This document shows, one piece after another, positions 7,490 to 13,466 of a stretch of DNA of 20,335 nt. The translations under genes and the position numbers were made by a program. How positions within the stretch are numbered: the first letter of the stretch is position 1; each line of letters starts with the position of its first letter. Origin of the DNA: a virus; IMG/VR virus record IMGVR_UViG_3300027851_000765, positions 1-20,335 of that record. One strand, given 5' to 3'. Under the pieces are notes generated by a model. The model was not told the origin of the DNA, searched no databases, and worked only from the letters and a program-made list of their open reading frames with translations.

Positions 7490-7916
7490 GGGCTTTCCTT
7501 TCGGCTTGGGTGGTGGCGGCGGCCTGGGCGCGCGAGATCGCGTCGGCCCGGCCGAGCCTTTCGGTCTGAAGGTCGTCGGTCAGGCGCTTGGCCTCGCGGC
7601 GCGCGACATCGCGCTCGGCCTGGACCGTCTTGATCGGCTCGGCGCAATTGGCCCCGACGCCATAGGTGTTCTCGGGGACCTCGCTCAACGCGGCCTCGCA
7701 GGCCTGAGCGCGAACGGCCGTGGCATGGGCCTGGGCGATGGTCGGCGGACAGACCTTGGCGCTGCCCAGCACGCCGAGGCTGCCGGCGCCCACCTGGTCG
7801 GCGCACGACTTGAAGGTCGCGATCTTGCCGCCCTGGGCGGTCACGGCCGCGCCGAGCCCGGCGATGACTGCGACCTGAAGAACGATAGTGGCGATGGCCA
7901 CGGCGCGAAGGGTCAT
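7383..7916 (-). CDS. Rz-like inner-membrane spanin
   Basis: Inner-membrane partner of Rz1. The 177-residue protein has an N-terminal membrane anchor (about 5-27, AVAIATIVLQVAVIAGLGAA), a periplasmic domain with six or more Cys, and an Ala/Arg/Glu-rich helical segment (about 95-155; VQAERDVARREAKRLTDDLQ) predicted to form the coiled coil that spans the periplasm. It is longer than typical Rz (about 150). Its ATG overlaps the holin stop by 4 bp (ATGA), and its 3' end overlaps the Rz1 gene. The assignment rests on topology and genetic position rather than on close sequence resemblance. Confidence 0.75.
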   Translation of the reverse strand: MTLRAVAIATIVLQVAVIAGLGAAVTAQGGKIATFKSCADQVGAGSLGVLGSAKVCPPTIAQAHATAVRAQACEAALSEVPENTYGVGANCAEPIKTVQAERDVARREAKRLTDDLQTERLGRADAISRAQAAATTQAERKARAAAALNAAPRDGDGLIVCDAECVRARWSAAAERP

Positions 7917-8170
7917 GTGGCTTTCCCCAGGGCTTTGTCGATGGATCGCAGACCGCCGAGCACAACCAGGCCTTCGAAGGCCAGCTTGGCGATCTCGGGA
8001 CTGATCAGCGGCGCGGCGGCGGCAGCGAAGATCGCGACCAAAGGCAGCACGACCACCTGCAGCGCGAACGCTGTGACGCAGACCCACAGGCCGAACGGCC
8101 GGGCCGCGCGGACGAAGACGGCCCAGCGGCTGTTGGGCGCCGGGCGATTGGCGAGGGGATCAGCCGACAC
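7913..8170 (-). CDS. Holin of the 3-TM family
   Basis: Pore-forming protein that releases the muramidase to the periplasm. The 85-residue product has a polar N-terminus, a hydrophobic block with two close spans (about 26-60: FGLWVCVTAFALQVVVLPLV, then AIFAAAAAPL), a third weaker segment (LAFEGLVVLGGLRSI), and a short basic tail. RPFGLW and the C-terminal GGLRSIDK resemble the Holin_3TMs family found in alphaproteobacterial phages and gene transfer agents. I place the start at GTG 8168-8170, overlapping the endolysin stop by 11 bases, with a GGGGGAA Shine-Dalgarno inside the endolysin gene; a start at 8203 would put a long polar extension inside the endolysin frame. Confidence 0.75.
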   Translation of the reverse strand: MSADPLANRPAPNSRWAVFVRAARPFGLWVCVTAFALQVVVLPLVAIFAAAAAPLISPEIAKLAFEGLVVLGGLRSIDKALGKAT

Positions 8171-8792
8171 GGCCCAGTTCCCCCGCGCGATGCAGCCAGC
8201 CATTCAAGAAGGTGGCCTGGTCGTTGTCGTTGGCGACGATGCGGCGGTAGTGCGCCTCGGCCTCGCCTCGCAGGGCCGACAGGATCGGCCGGCCGGCGTC
8301 GGATAGCGTGGTCAGCCCCTTGATCGTCTTGGGGCCAAGGAAGCCGTCGATCTGGGTTGGCGGCGGGAAGCGGCCCATGGCGCGCTGCAGGAGCTTGACG
8401 GCGGTCACCGTGCCGACGTTGACGCCCAGGTCGAACATCGCCGCATCGAAGGGCCGTGGAAGGCTCCAGAAACCCGTCTTGATCATGAACAGGCGCAGGT
8501 AAAGCGCCTCGGCATTGGCCGGCGTCAGCAGCCGGATATCCATACCGTCAATCGAGCCGTCGCGGTTCAGATCGAAGTCGGCCAGGCCGTCCTGGTCCAG
8601 GTCGATCTTGCCCTCGATGGCGAGGAAGCGAAGGCTCATCCCGTACTTGGTCGCGCCACCCCGATCCTTCGGATTGTTGACGTAGCCGCCTTCCGTCCGC
8701 CGGAGCCGTGCATAGACCGACGCCCAGCGCTCATCGGTTAGAAGCGTCCAGCCCTTGGGGCGGGAAACCGATGAAGGATCAGACGCGTTCAT
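8160..8792 (-). CDS. Endolysin: GH108-family muramidase with peptidoglycan-binding C-terminus and Ca-loop insert
   Basis: Lytic N-acetylmuramidase. Residues about 24-60 carry the GH108 active-site signature RRTEGGYVNNPKDRGGATKYG, with Glu34 the expected catalytic acid. Where typical members continue straight into the helical core, this protein has an insert at 63-88 with two EF-hand/dockerin-like loops: DLDQDG (64-69) and DFDLNRDGSIDGMD (72-85), probably binding calcium. The C-terminal half, from IDGFLGPKTIKGL on, matches the PG_binding_3 domain. There is no signal peptide, so export depends on the holin. It is the first gene of the late lysis operon, 88-90 bp after the repeated palindrome. 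The 210-residue length is slightly above family norm because of the insert. Confidence 0.92.
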   Translation of the reverse strand: MNASDPSSVSRPKGWTLLTDERWASVYARLRRTEGGYVNNPKDRGGATKYGMSLRFLAIEGKIDLDQDGLADFDLNRDGSIDGMDIRLLTPANAEALYLRLFMIKTGFWSLPRPFDAAMFDLGVNVGTVTAVKLLQRAMGRFPPPTQIDGFLGPKTIKGLTTLSDAGRPILSALRGEAEAHYRRIVANDNDQATFLNGWLHRAGELGRVG

Positions 8793-8844
8793 GGTCGCAA
8801 GACACCCCGGAAGCGCGGCCTTGCGCCGCGAGCTTTACCGGGTG

Positions 8845-8893
8845 AATGTCGCTGTATCGCCAGGGGCGTTCGCCCCCGACAATTGTCGGGGCC
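8845..8893 (-). promoter_or_regulatory. Candidate late promoter (Plys-like) with 18-bp palindromic activator site
   Basis: This is the second copy of the 29-bp block (8865-8893); its palindrome CCCCGACAATTGTCGGGG is at 8874-8891, ending against the stop codon of the Mor/C-type gene. GACATT (8845-8850) lies at the same offset as the -10 candidate of the other copy; GATACA at 8853-8858 is an alternative. The endolysin ATG is about 90 bp beyond the palindrome centre, as at the protease gene. The site corresponds to Plys of Mu. Binding by the Mor/C protein is inferred. Confidence 0.68.
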
Positions 8894-9270
8894 TAGTCTT
8901 CGAAGCCCGGCAATCTCGGCTCTTTCGGTTCGCTTTTAGGACGGCCCAGCAAGCGCTCGACGGTGCGCTGGCTTACGTCGGCCGCCAGGGCCGCGTTCCG
9001 GGTCGAAGCGCCGCCGGCCACCATCTTGGCCGCCGCCTCGCGACGGCCGCGCGCGCCCCGCGCCGTGGCCATGGGCACATAGTATTTCTCGGTTCCCAGC
9101 AGCTCGGTGATCTTCGCCGCCGCCACGTCGCCGACGATCTCGGCCAAGGCGCCGCCGGGCTTGCCCGAGAACTTCATTTCCGTACCGCCGCGCTCACGGG
9201 CGAGTTGAAGCGCGGCCTCGGTGCCGGCCACGTCCTCGATGTCGCCCAGGATGCCCGGCAGGCGGCTCAA
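8893..9270 (-). CDS. Mor/C-family late transcription activator
   Basis: Activator of middle/late phage promoters. The 125-residue product is close to Mu Mor (129). The dimerisation half has the family strand motif ERGGTEMKF (26-34) and GTEKYYVP (59-66); the C-terminal helix-turn-helix (about 76-108) reads GRREAAAKMVAGG, then NAALAADVSQRTVERLLG. The start is TTG 9268-9270: it overlaps the upstream stop as TTGA, has GGAGGG 7 bases before it, and gives the family's usual length; longer forms in this frame run into the neighbouring gene. It is the last gene of the early operon and lies against the palindrome that precedes the lysis operon. I see one Mor/C gene only, so a single protein may do the work that Mor and C share in Mu. 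Confidence 0.9.
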   Translation of the reverse strand: MSRLPGILGDIEDVAGTEAALQLARERGGTEMKFSGKPGGALAEIVGDVAAAKITELLGTEKYYVPMATARGARGRREAAAKMVAGGASTRNAALAADVSQRTVERLLGRPKSEPKEPRLPGFED

Positions 9271-9485
9271 TACCAGACCCTCCGGCTCGTCTGGATTTGA
9301 AACAGGGCCTGTTCGGCGGCGATCACACGCGCGGTCGCGGCGACCAGCTCGCGGCGGCATTCCCCGATCCTGCAGCGCGGCGCGCCGACCACCTGGCGCG
9401 TGGCGTCCGCGCGCGCCAGCCTGGCCGCAGCCAGCGCCTGGACGGCTTCGGCTTCGTCGTCGCGCGTGAACAGGTCGTCAGCCAC
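9267..9485 (-). CDS. Small helical phage protein of unknown function (72 aa)
   Basis: The gene lies between GemA and the Mor/C gene and overlaps both: GTG 9483-9485 overlaps the GemA stop by 8 bases, and its stop overlaps the TTG of the activator by 4. The product is Ala/Arg-rich and almost all helical, with one CRIGEC motif (about 38-43) in the middle. I do not recognise the family. An upstream ATG at 9530 in the same frame would give 87 residues but would lie inside the GemA gene and add a Trp/Cys-rich stretch with no codon bias, so I prefer the GTG. Confidence 0.65.
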   Translation of the reverse strand: MADDLFTRDDEAEAVQALAAARLARADATRQVVGAPRCRIGECRRELVAATARVIAAEQALFQIQTSRRVWY

Positions 9486-10020
9486 GGCGCTTGGCCTCCA
9501 GCAGCAGCTGCAGGCGGGCCACGACCTCATCGGTCGAACCCTTCTGGCTCCAGCCGGCCTTCTCAGCCATCGCCTTCAGCGCTTTGATCAGCGGCTCGGC
9601 GTGCGACTGATCGGCCCACTGCAGGGCTTCCACGCCCAGCTGGCGCTTCGCCATGGCTTCCAGAGCCTGTTCCGAGCCGTTCTCGATCACGCCCAGCTGG
9701 TGCAGCGAGATCCACAGGGCGCGGGCCTTGCGGGCGACGGGATGGTCGGCCGGGGCGCGGCCCGACTTCGGCGCCGACCTGGTCGTCGCCTTGGCGCCGG
9801 CGATGACCTTGGGCTTGAAGCCCTTGGCCTCGAAATCCTTCAGCACCTTGATCAGCTGCGCATCGCCCAGGCCGGCGGCCGAGCGCTGACCGGTCACGCG
9901 TTCCAGGACGGCGCGATAGGTGTCGTCGTCCAGGCCCAGATCCTTCTTGGCGATATGGACCTTGGCCAACAGCGGGCTGGCCGACCGGCGCGGTGAGGTG
10001 GAGCGGCGGGTAGCGGTCAT
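9478..10020 (-). CDS. gemA: GemA-family regulatory protein (Mu gp16-like)
   Basis: Conserved early protein of Mu-like phages; Mu GemA is reported to modulate host gene expression and supercoiling. The 180-residue protein has the family N-terminal signature: LAKVHIAKKDLGLDDDTYRAV at about 18-38, then LERVTGQRSAAGL (39-51) and LKDFEAKGFKPK. The C-terminal helical domain (about 93-180) contains ARALWISLHQLGVI and GVEALQWAD, also usual in DUF1018 proteins. A basic, Ser/Arg-rich N-terminal tail (1-16) and a Lys/Arg/Pro linker (about 72-92) suggest nucleic-acid contact. ATG 10018-10020 overlaps the preceding stop by 4 bp. It sits near the end of the early operon, just before the activator gene, its normal place. 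Confidence 0.88.
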   Translation of the reverse strand: MTATRRSTSPRRSASPLLAKVHIAKKDLGLDDDTYRAVLERVTGQRSAAGLGDAQLIKVLKDFEAKGFKPKVIAGAKATTRSAPKSGRAPADHPVARKARALWISLHQLGVIENGSEQALEAMAKRQLGVEALQWADQSHAEPLIKALKAMAEKAGWSQKGSTDEVVARLQLLLEAKRRG

Positions 10021-10289
10021 AGCGCGCCGGCTCCCTTTTTGCCCTCGAACGAGATGACCTTCACCGCGCGGGTCTTGTTGTCGCCACGCCCCTTCAGCGG
10101 CACGCGGATCTCGACGAAGTCGTCAGTGAAGACCGTGTGCGTCATCCGGCCGGCCCACTGCCAGCGCGGGTCGATGCCCAGGTTCCAGCCGAAGCGCTTG
10201 GCCTCCGCTTCCGTCATCCAGGTTGTTGACCGCTTGATGCGCTTGGGCTGGACCGTCTCGGTGGTCGAGGGACTGACGCGGCGGGTCAT
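10017..10289 (-). CDS. Small basic early protein of unknown function (90 aa)
   Basis: The product has a Ser/Thr/Arg-rich N-terminus, a central aromatic patch (WMTEAEAKRFGWNLGIDPRW, about 24-43), a strand-rich middle (THTVFTDDFVEIRVPLKGRG) and a basic Gly/Lys tail. I do not recognise a family. Four-base overlaps with the ASCH-like gene upstream and GemA downstream show that it is part of the same coupled run. A nucleic-acid-binding or inhibitor role would suit size and charge, but nothing in the sequence proves it. Confidence 0.7.
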   Translation of the reverse strand: MTRRVSPSTTETVQPKRIKRSTTWMTEAEAKRFGWNLGIDPRWQWAGRMTHTVFTDDFVEIRVPLKGRGDNKTRAVKVISFEGKKGAGAL

Positions 10290-10747
10290 TCGAAGACGTC
10301 CCGACGCGAATAGACGGGCTCAGGGCAAAAGCCCGGCGTCGGTTCGAACGAGCCGTCCCAGTCGATCAAGACGCCGACGAACACTGGCTGGCCGGGATGC
10401 GTCAGGCGCCACCAACGACCCATCAGCGCCCATGCGCCATCGATGCCAGCTTGCCCGTTGCCATACCGAAACCCGTCGCGGACGGCGAACGCGTTCAGCT
10501 CGGCCGGCTCGGACACGACGATGGCGTCGTCCAGGGCGATCTCGTGTTTGTCAAAGTCGAGACGTACATCACAAACTGACTTGCAAACGGCCGCGCCGAT
10601 CCGGACGGGCTTCATGCGCGGGCCGGTGAAGAACTGCAGGGCCTCGCCGGGTCGCGCGTGGCGCTTCCGGGGAAGGCGGATGGTCTGGCGCTTCTCGGCC
10701 TCGTAGATCGGGGCCAGAAAGCTGGATTTGAAGCTGTAGGCGACCAT
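10286..10747 (-). CDS. ASCH/PUA-like domain protein
   Basis: A 153-residue protein that resembles ASCH-domain proteins, a beta-barrel fold related to PUA and thought to bind RNA or modified nucleotides. The opening YSFKSSFLAPIYEAEKRQTI (about 4-23) followed by RLPRKRHARPGEALQFFTG (24-42) fits the typical start, where residues after the first helix include the basic GxKxxTxR-like element. RIGAAVCKSVCDVRL (49-63) would be the following strands. The second half has a Trp-rich patch (ALMGRWWRL). Some ASCH-like proteins have ribonuclease activity or act on translation; this one has no assigned role. TGATG coupling to the upstream gene and ATGA to the downstream one place it in the early operon. 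Confidence 0.65.
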   Translation of the reverse strand: MVAYSFKSSFLAPIYEAEKRQTIRLPRKRHARPGEALQFFTGPRMKPVRIGAAVCKSVCDVRLDFDKHEIALDDAIVVSEPAELNAFAVRDGFRYGNGQAGIDGAWALMGRWWRLTHPGQPVFVGVLIDWDGSFEPTPGFCPEPVYSRRDVFE

Positions 10748-11046
10748 CAGCCTTCTACCTTCTCGCGGCGCTCGTGCGAGACGGCGGCAGGCTTGTTCGA
10801 AGGCAGGGTCGTGACGACCACGAAGTTTTCGAGGATCAGCTTGTAGCCTGGACCGACGACGGCCGAGGCATTGGCGGCCATGCCCATCAGCACGGTCTCG
10901 CTCAGGATCTCACGGCGGATCTGATCCAGATCCAGCAGCATCACCCGCTCCATCCACCGGACCAGGGCGTGGTCGCTGACCGTGCCGAGGCGGCGCGCCT
11001 CGCGCAGATCCACGATTTTGCCCCTGCGAACAGCTTTTCGGGTCAT
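10747..11046 (-). CDS. Small early protein, weakly DUF4258-like (99 aa)
   Basis: A basic N-terminus (MTRKAVRRGKIVDLREARR) leads into SDHALVRWMERVMLLDLDQI (about 24-43), a helix, then strands ending in LILENFVVVTTLPSN (about 69-83). The order of a SDHAL..R..ER helix before paired strands recalls DUF4258/RelE-like small proteins, but the resemblance is weak and I do not call a toxin. It overlaps the DnaA-like gene upstream by 4 bp and the ASCH-like gene by one base. Confidence 0.7.
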   Translation of the reverse strand: MTRKAVRRGKIVDLREARRLGTVSDHALVRWMERVMLLDLDQIRREILSETVLMGMAANASAVVGPGYKLILENFVVVTTLPSNKPAAVSHERREKVEG

Positions 11047-11468
11047 CGGGCGTCTCCCTCGATCTCTCGCAGGCGAAGGCTGAGAGTGCGAATGCGCGCC
11101 CGGTGCACCGCGATCTGCGATTTGATCGTCGAGGCGCTACGGCGCGGGGTGGCTTTGGCGGGGCGCGCGGGCGGCAGCTTGTGCTGGCCAAGCAGCTTTA
11201 GGATCGCCGCGACCTGGGAGAGCGTCTCGGGATCGCTCGTGGCGATCCTGGTCTCGGCGATGGTCGCCGCCTTCTCGCAGGTCCCACGCTCGCGGTTGTC
11301 CCAGGCGCGGCCGATGACCGTCCACGGTTGCGCCACTAGCCTGGACGACAGCAGCAGGCCCACCTGGCGTAGACGCAGCACGTCGCGCCGCAGGGTGCGC
11401 GACAGCAGCTCATCGACCGAAATGCCGCCGGCTTTGGCGGTGGCCTTGATCACGTCGCGCACCAACAT
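11043..11468 (-). CDS. DnaA domain IV-like DNA-binding protein
   Basis: A 141-residue protein whose first 75 residues follow the replication-initiator DnaA domain IV: ISVDELLSRTLRRDVLRLRQ (16-35) parallels the DLLSKRRSRSVARPRQ helix, and LLLSSRLVAQPWTVIGRAW corresponds to the following helices. The position of the GRDHTTV signature, which contacts the DnaA box, reads NRERGTCEKA, so key residues differ. There is no ATPase domain. The C-terminal part (about 95-141) is Pro/Arg/Lys-rich and then helical. It could bind DnaA boxes or a different site and so tie phage growth to host replication; that is inference. One-base stop/start overlap with the upstream gene. Confidence 0.72.
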   Translation of the reverse strand: MLVRDVIKATAKAGGISVDELLSRTLRRDVLRLRQVGLLLSSRLVAQPWTVIGRAWDNRERGTCEKAATIAETRIATSDPETLSQVAAILKLLGQHKLPPARPAKATPRRSASTIKSQIAVHRARIRTLSLRLREIEGDAR

Positions 11469-11689
11469 CAGGCCGCTCCGACCGGAGCGACGCCGACCAG
11501 GTCGGGCGCGGTGGCGATGTCGGCCAGGCCGGCGGCGACCTTGGCTTCGGCATTCTCCAGCTCGGCCCGAACCTGGGCCGAGGTTTCAGGGCTGATCGCC
11601 ACCACCTGGCCGTTCACGGCCAGGACGATGAAAGGCTTGATCTCGCTTCCGCGCTTCATCAGCACGCTATCGACGGTGATGTTGATCAT
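11468..11689 (-). CDS. Small early protein of unknown function (73 aa)
   Basis: ATG 11687-11689 overlaps the previous stop by 4 bp. The product has a strand-rich front half (INITVDSVLMKRGSEIKPFI, then VLAVNGQVVAISPETS) and an Ala/Glu helical tail, with a hydrophobic end APDLVGVAPVGAA. The front could be a small beta barrel. No family recognised. An upstream ATG at 11770 exists in frame but would lie inside the neighbouring gene. Confidence 0.65.
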   Translation of the reverse strand: MINITVDSVLMKRGSEIKPFIVLAVNGQVVAISPETSAQVRAELENAEAKVAAGLADIATAPDLVGVAPVGAA

Positions 11690-11934
11690 GCTGTCACCCG
11701 CAGGTTCAGCGTGGCCGTGACGCCAGCCGCGACCGCCATCGCTTGGGCGGCGGCTTCTAGAACCGGCCACTCAGCTGGGGTCACCGCCGCAGCCGGCCCG
11801 TGCATGAGGTAGCGGCGGGCGACGCTCTTGACCAACTCGCCTTCGAATTCCGAGATCACGTCGCCATGGCGAGCGCCGAGGCGCGCCGCCATGACCACCG
11901 TGAACTCCTGCTGGGGCGTGAGGGGCGCACTCAT
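11686..11934 (-). CDS. Small early protein of unknown function (82 aa)
   Basis: ATG 11932-11934 overlaps the DUF3164 stop by 4 bp and the stop overlaps the next ATG by 4 bp. The product is mostly helical: SAPLTPQQEFTVVMAARLGA, then EFEGELVKSVARRYLM and an Ala/Val-rich C-terminus AAAQAMAVAAGVTATL that is hydrophobic but short for a membrane span. No family recognised; role unknown. Confidence 0.65.
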   Translation of the reverse strand: MSAPLTPQQEFTVVMAARLGARHGDVISEFEGELVKSVARRYLMHGPAAAVTPAEWPVLEAAAQAMAVAAGVTATLNLRVTA

Positions 11935-12647
11935 TTCGCCCTCGCAGCGTCGATCGAGACCGGGGTCCACTGATCGTCGATCGACGCCCGGTGGTAGATG
12001 CGGACGTAGCGCTTGGTGCCCTCGACTTGGATGGCGTCCTTGATCGCGTCCATCGCCCGGCGCCAGCGTTCGTCAGGGATGTCGTGGCGCAGCAATCCCA
12101 GAAGCGCTGAGCGGTTGGAAAGCCCGCCGTCCTCGACATTGAAAGCTCGGGTCACCAGGGCCTTCAGATTGTCGTCCGCGCCGCCCGACCATTCAGCCAC
12201 GCACTGGTCCAGCAGTTCCTTGGCCTGGGCCAGGGAGTTACCGAAGGTGATGATCTTGGCGCGCTGAACGTCCACCTTCATCAGCCGGTCGTAGGTCTGA
12301 AAGGTCAGGTTCCCGGCTTTGCCGCCGCGCTTGACGCCGTATTCCTGGTCCAGGAGCGAGACCAAGTCGTCGGCGTCGTTGAAGGTGTGTTGGACGAACC
12401 GCGCGATGATCGACTGCAGCGGCAAGGCGAAGCCCAGCACCTTGCGGACCATTTCGTCTTCCAGTAGCTCTTGCGGCTTGATCCGGGATAGGACCGACAG
12501 CCCGCCCTCGGGGTTGCGCATATGATCCACGCCGTTGAACGGAACGACGCCGTTTGGAACAGGCTGGAAGAGCGGGTGATTGATGATGTCGGTGTCCTCG
12601 GCGAGAGCGGTAGCGGCTTGGGCGTGGGCGGCGGACATGGCGTTCAT
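11931..12647 (-). CDS. DUF3164-family early phage protein
   Basis: A 238-residue member of DUF3164, a family found in the early region of Mu-like phages and without an established function. Family hallmarks seen: YGVKRGGKAGNLTF (103-116), ITFGNSLAQAKELLDQC, the AFNVEDGGLSNRSALLGLL segment, and DERWRRAMDAIKDAIQVEG followed by YVRIYHR near the end. The N-terminal 60 residues differ from the usual family start. I choose ATG 12645-12647 because it overlaps the preceding stop as ATGA; the frame remains open further upstream but there it shadows another gene. It is placed after the transposition genes, where Mu-like phages commonly have it. Confidence 0.85.
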   Translation of the reverse strand: MNAMSAAHAQAATALAEDTDIINHPLFQPVPNGVVPFNGVDHMRNPEGGLSVLSRIKPQELLEDEMVRKVLGFALPLQSIIARFVQHTFNDADDLVSLLDQEYGVKRGGKAGNLTFQTYDRLMKVDVQRAKIITFGNSLAQAKELLDQCVAEWSGGADDNLKALVTRAFNVEDGGLSNRSALLGLLRHDIPDERWRRAMDAIKDAIQVEGTKRYVRIYHRASIDDQWTPVSIDAARAK

Positions 12648-12847
12648 TGGAAACCTCGATCGACTTGGCGCGTCGGGCGCCGGTGGGGAGTGAAGGGGTT
12701 GCGGCTGGCCTGTTGGGCGACCCGCTTCTGAAGGCGGCGGGAGCGCGTGACGCTCTTGCGCAAAACCAGGGGCTCGGGCTCGACGCCAATGGCCTCCAGC
12801 ACGATCTGCAGGAGCCGCAGGGGCCACGGCTTAAGCCGGGAGTTCAT
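12644..12847 (-). CDS. Small very basic early protein (67 aa)
   Basis: ATG 12845-12847 overlaps the previous stop, and the stop overlaps the DUF3164 start, both as ATGA. The product begins with an amphipathic helix (RLKPWPLRLLQIVLEAIGVE) and ends with a strongly basic tail (RSRRLQKRVAQQASRNP, then HRRPTRQVDRGFQ). Such charge suggests nucleic-acid binding or a disordered tail. I recognise no family. The double overlap is the main evidence that it is real. Confidence 0.6.
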   Translation of the reverse strand: MNSRLKPWPLRLLQIVLEAIGVEPEPLVLRKSVTRSRRLQKRVAQQASRNPFTPHRRPTRQVDRGFQ

Positions 12848-13221
12848 GCCCGCCCCCGCGTCTCGAAACCGAAGCCGGCGGCGTCCAGACACATCTGTGC
12901 GGACTTGAGAGCGGCCATGCTCAGCTGCCCGACCCAGTCGCGGATCGGGCCGAGGTTCTGGCGCTTCGCGGCCCAGCCCAAGGTGGCGGCCATCGCCTTG
13001 AAGATGTCCTCGTCGTCCATGCCGGCTTTGACCGACTGGCTGACAAGGGTCTGCATGCTGCTGACCAGCGCGCTGATCGCGAACGACTGCTCGTTGTCGC
13101 TGGGCTGGCGGATCAGGACGGCGATGCCCTTGCCCGCCGCGAGCAATTCGGCGGCGAGACGAGCCTGCTCCTCGCACATAGGCGAGTTGCCATCGACGAC
13201 CGTGACGGGGCGCTCGATCAT
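12844..13221 (-). CDS. Early phage protein of unknown function (125 aa)
   Basis: Mostly helical product: CEEQARLAAELLAAGKGIAV at about 16-35, FAISALVSSMQTLVSQSVKA near 47-66, and a C-terminal region IRDWVGQLSMAALKSAQMCL. SDNEQSFAIS and DDEDIFKAMAATLGWAAKR stand out, but I recognise no family. ATGA overlaps on both sides make it part of the coupled early run following the MuB-like gene. Confidence 0.72.
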   Translation of the reverse strand: MIERPVTVVDGNSPMCEEQARLAAELLAAGKGIAVLIRQPSDNEQSFAISALVSSMQTLVSQSVKAGMDDEDIFKAMAATLGWAAKRQNLGPIRDWVGQLSMAALKSAQMCLDAAGFGFETRGRA

Positions 13222-13454
13222 GACAGTCCTCCGTCGATGACGCGGAAGGGCTGAGACGGCGGCGGCGCGCTGGCCATGACCCGCATGGCCTCGACGAACC
13301 CGGCCTCGACCTTGGCGACCAGGCGGTCGGTGTCGAAGGGCGTCAGGCAGTTGTTCTCGGCCTGGATGCGCAGCTGGCGGAAGGCGTTCATGCCCTCGCG
13401 GATGACGGTCGCCGGGTCCCGAGCGGGGCGACGAATGTTGGTGACGTCGATCAT
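13218..13454 (-). CDS. Small early protein of unknown function (78 aa)
   Basis: First of the small genes after the MuB-like ATPase, 12 bases beyond its stop. The helical N-terminal half (PATVIREGMNAFRQLRIQAE) is followed by NNCLTPFDTDRLVAKVEAGF and a Pro-rich end PPPSQPFRVIDGG. No family recognised. Its stop overlaps the next ATG by 4 bp. Confidence 0.68.
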   Translation of the reverse strand: MIDVTNIRRPARDPATVIREGMNAFRQLRIQAENNCLTPFDTDRLVAKVEAGFVEAMRVMASAPPPSQPFRVIDGGLS

Positions 13455-13466
13455 GGTCAGGGTTCC

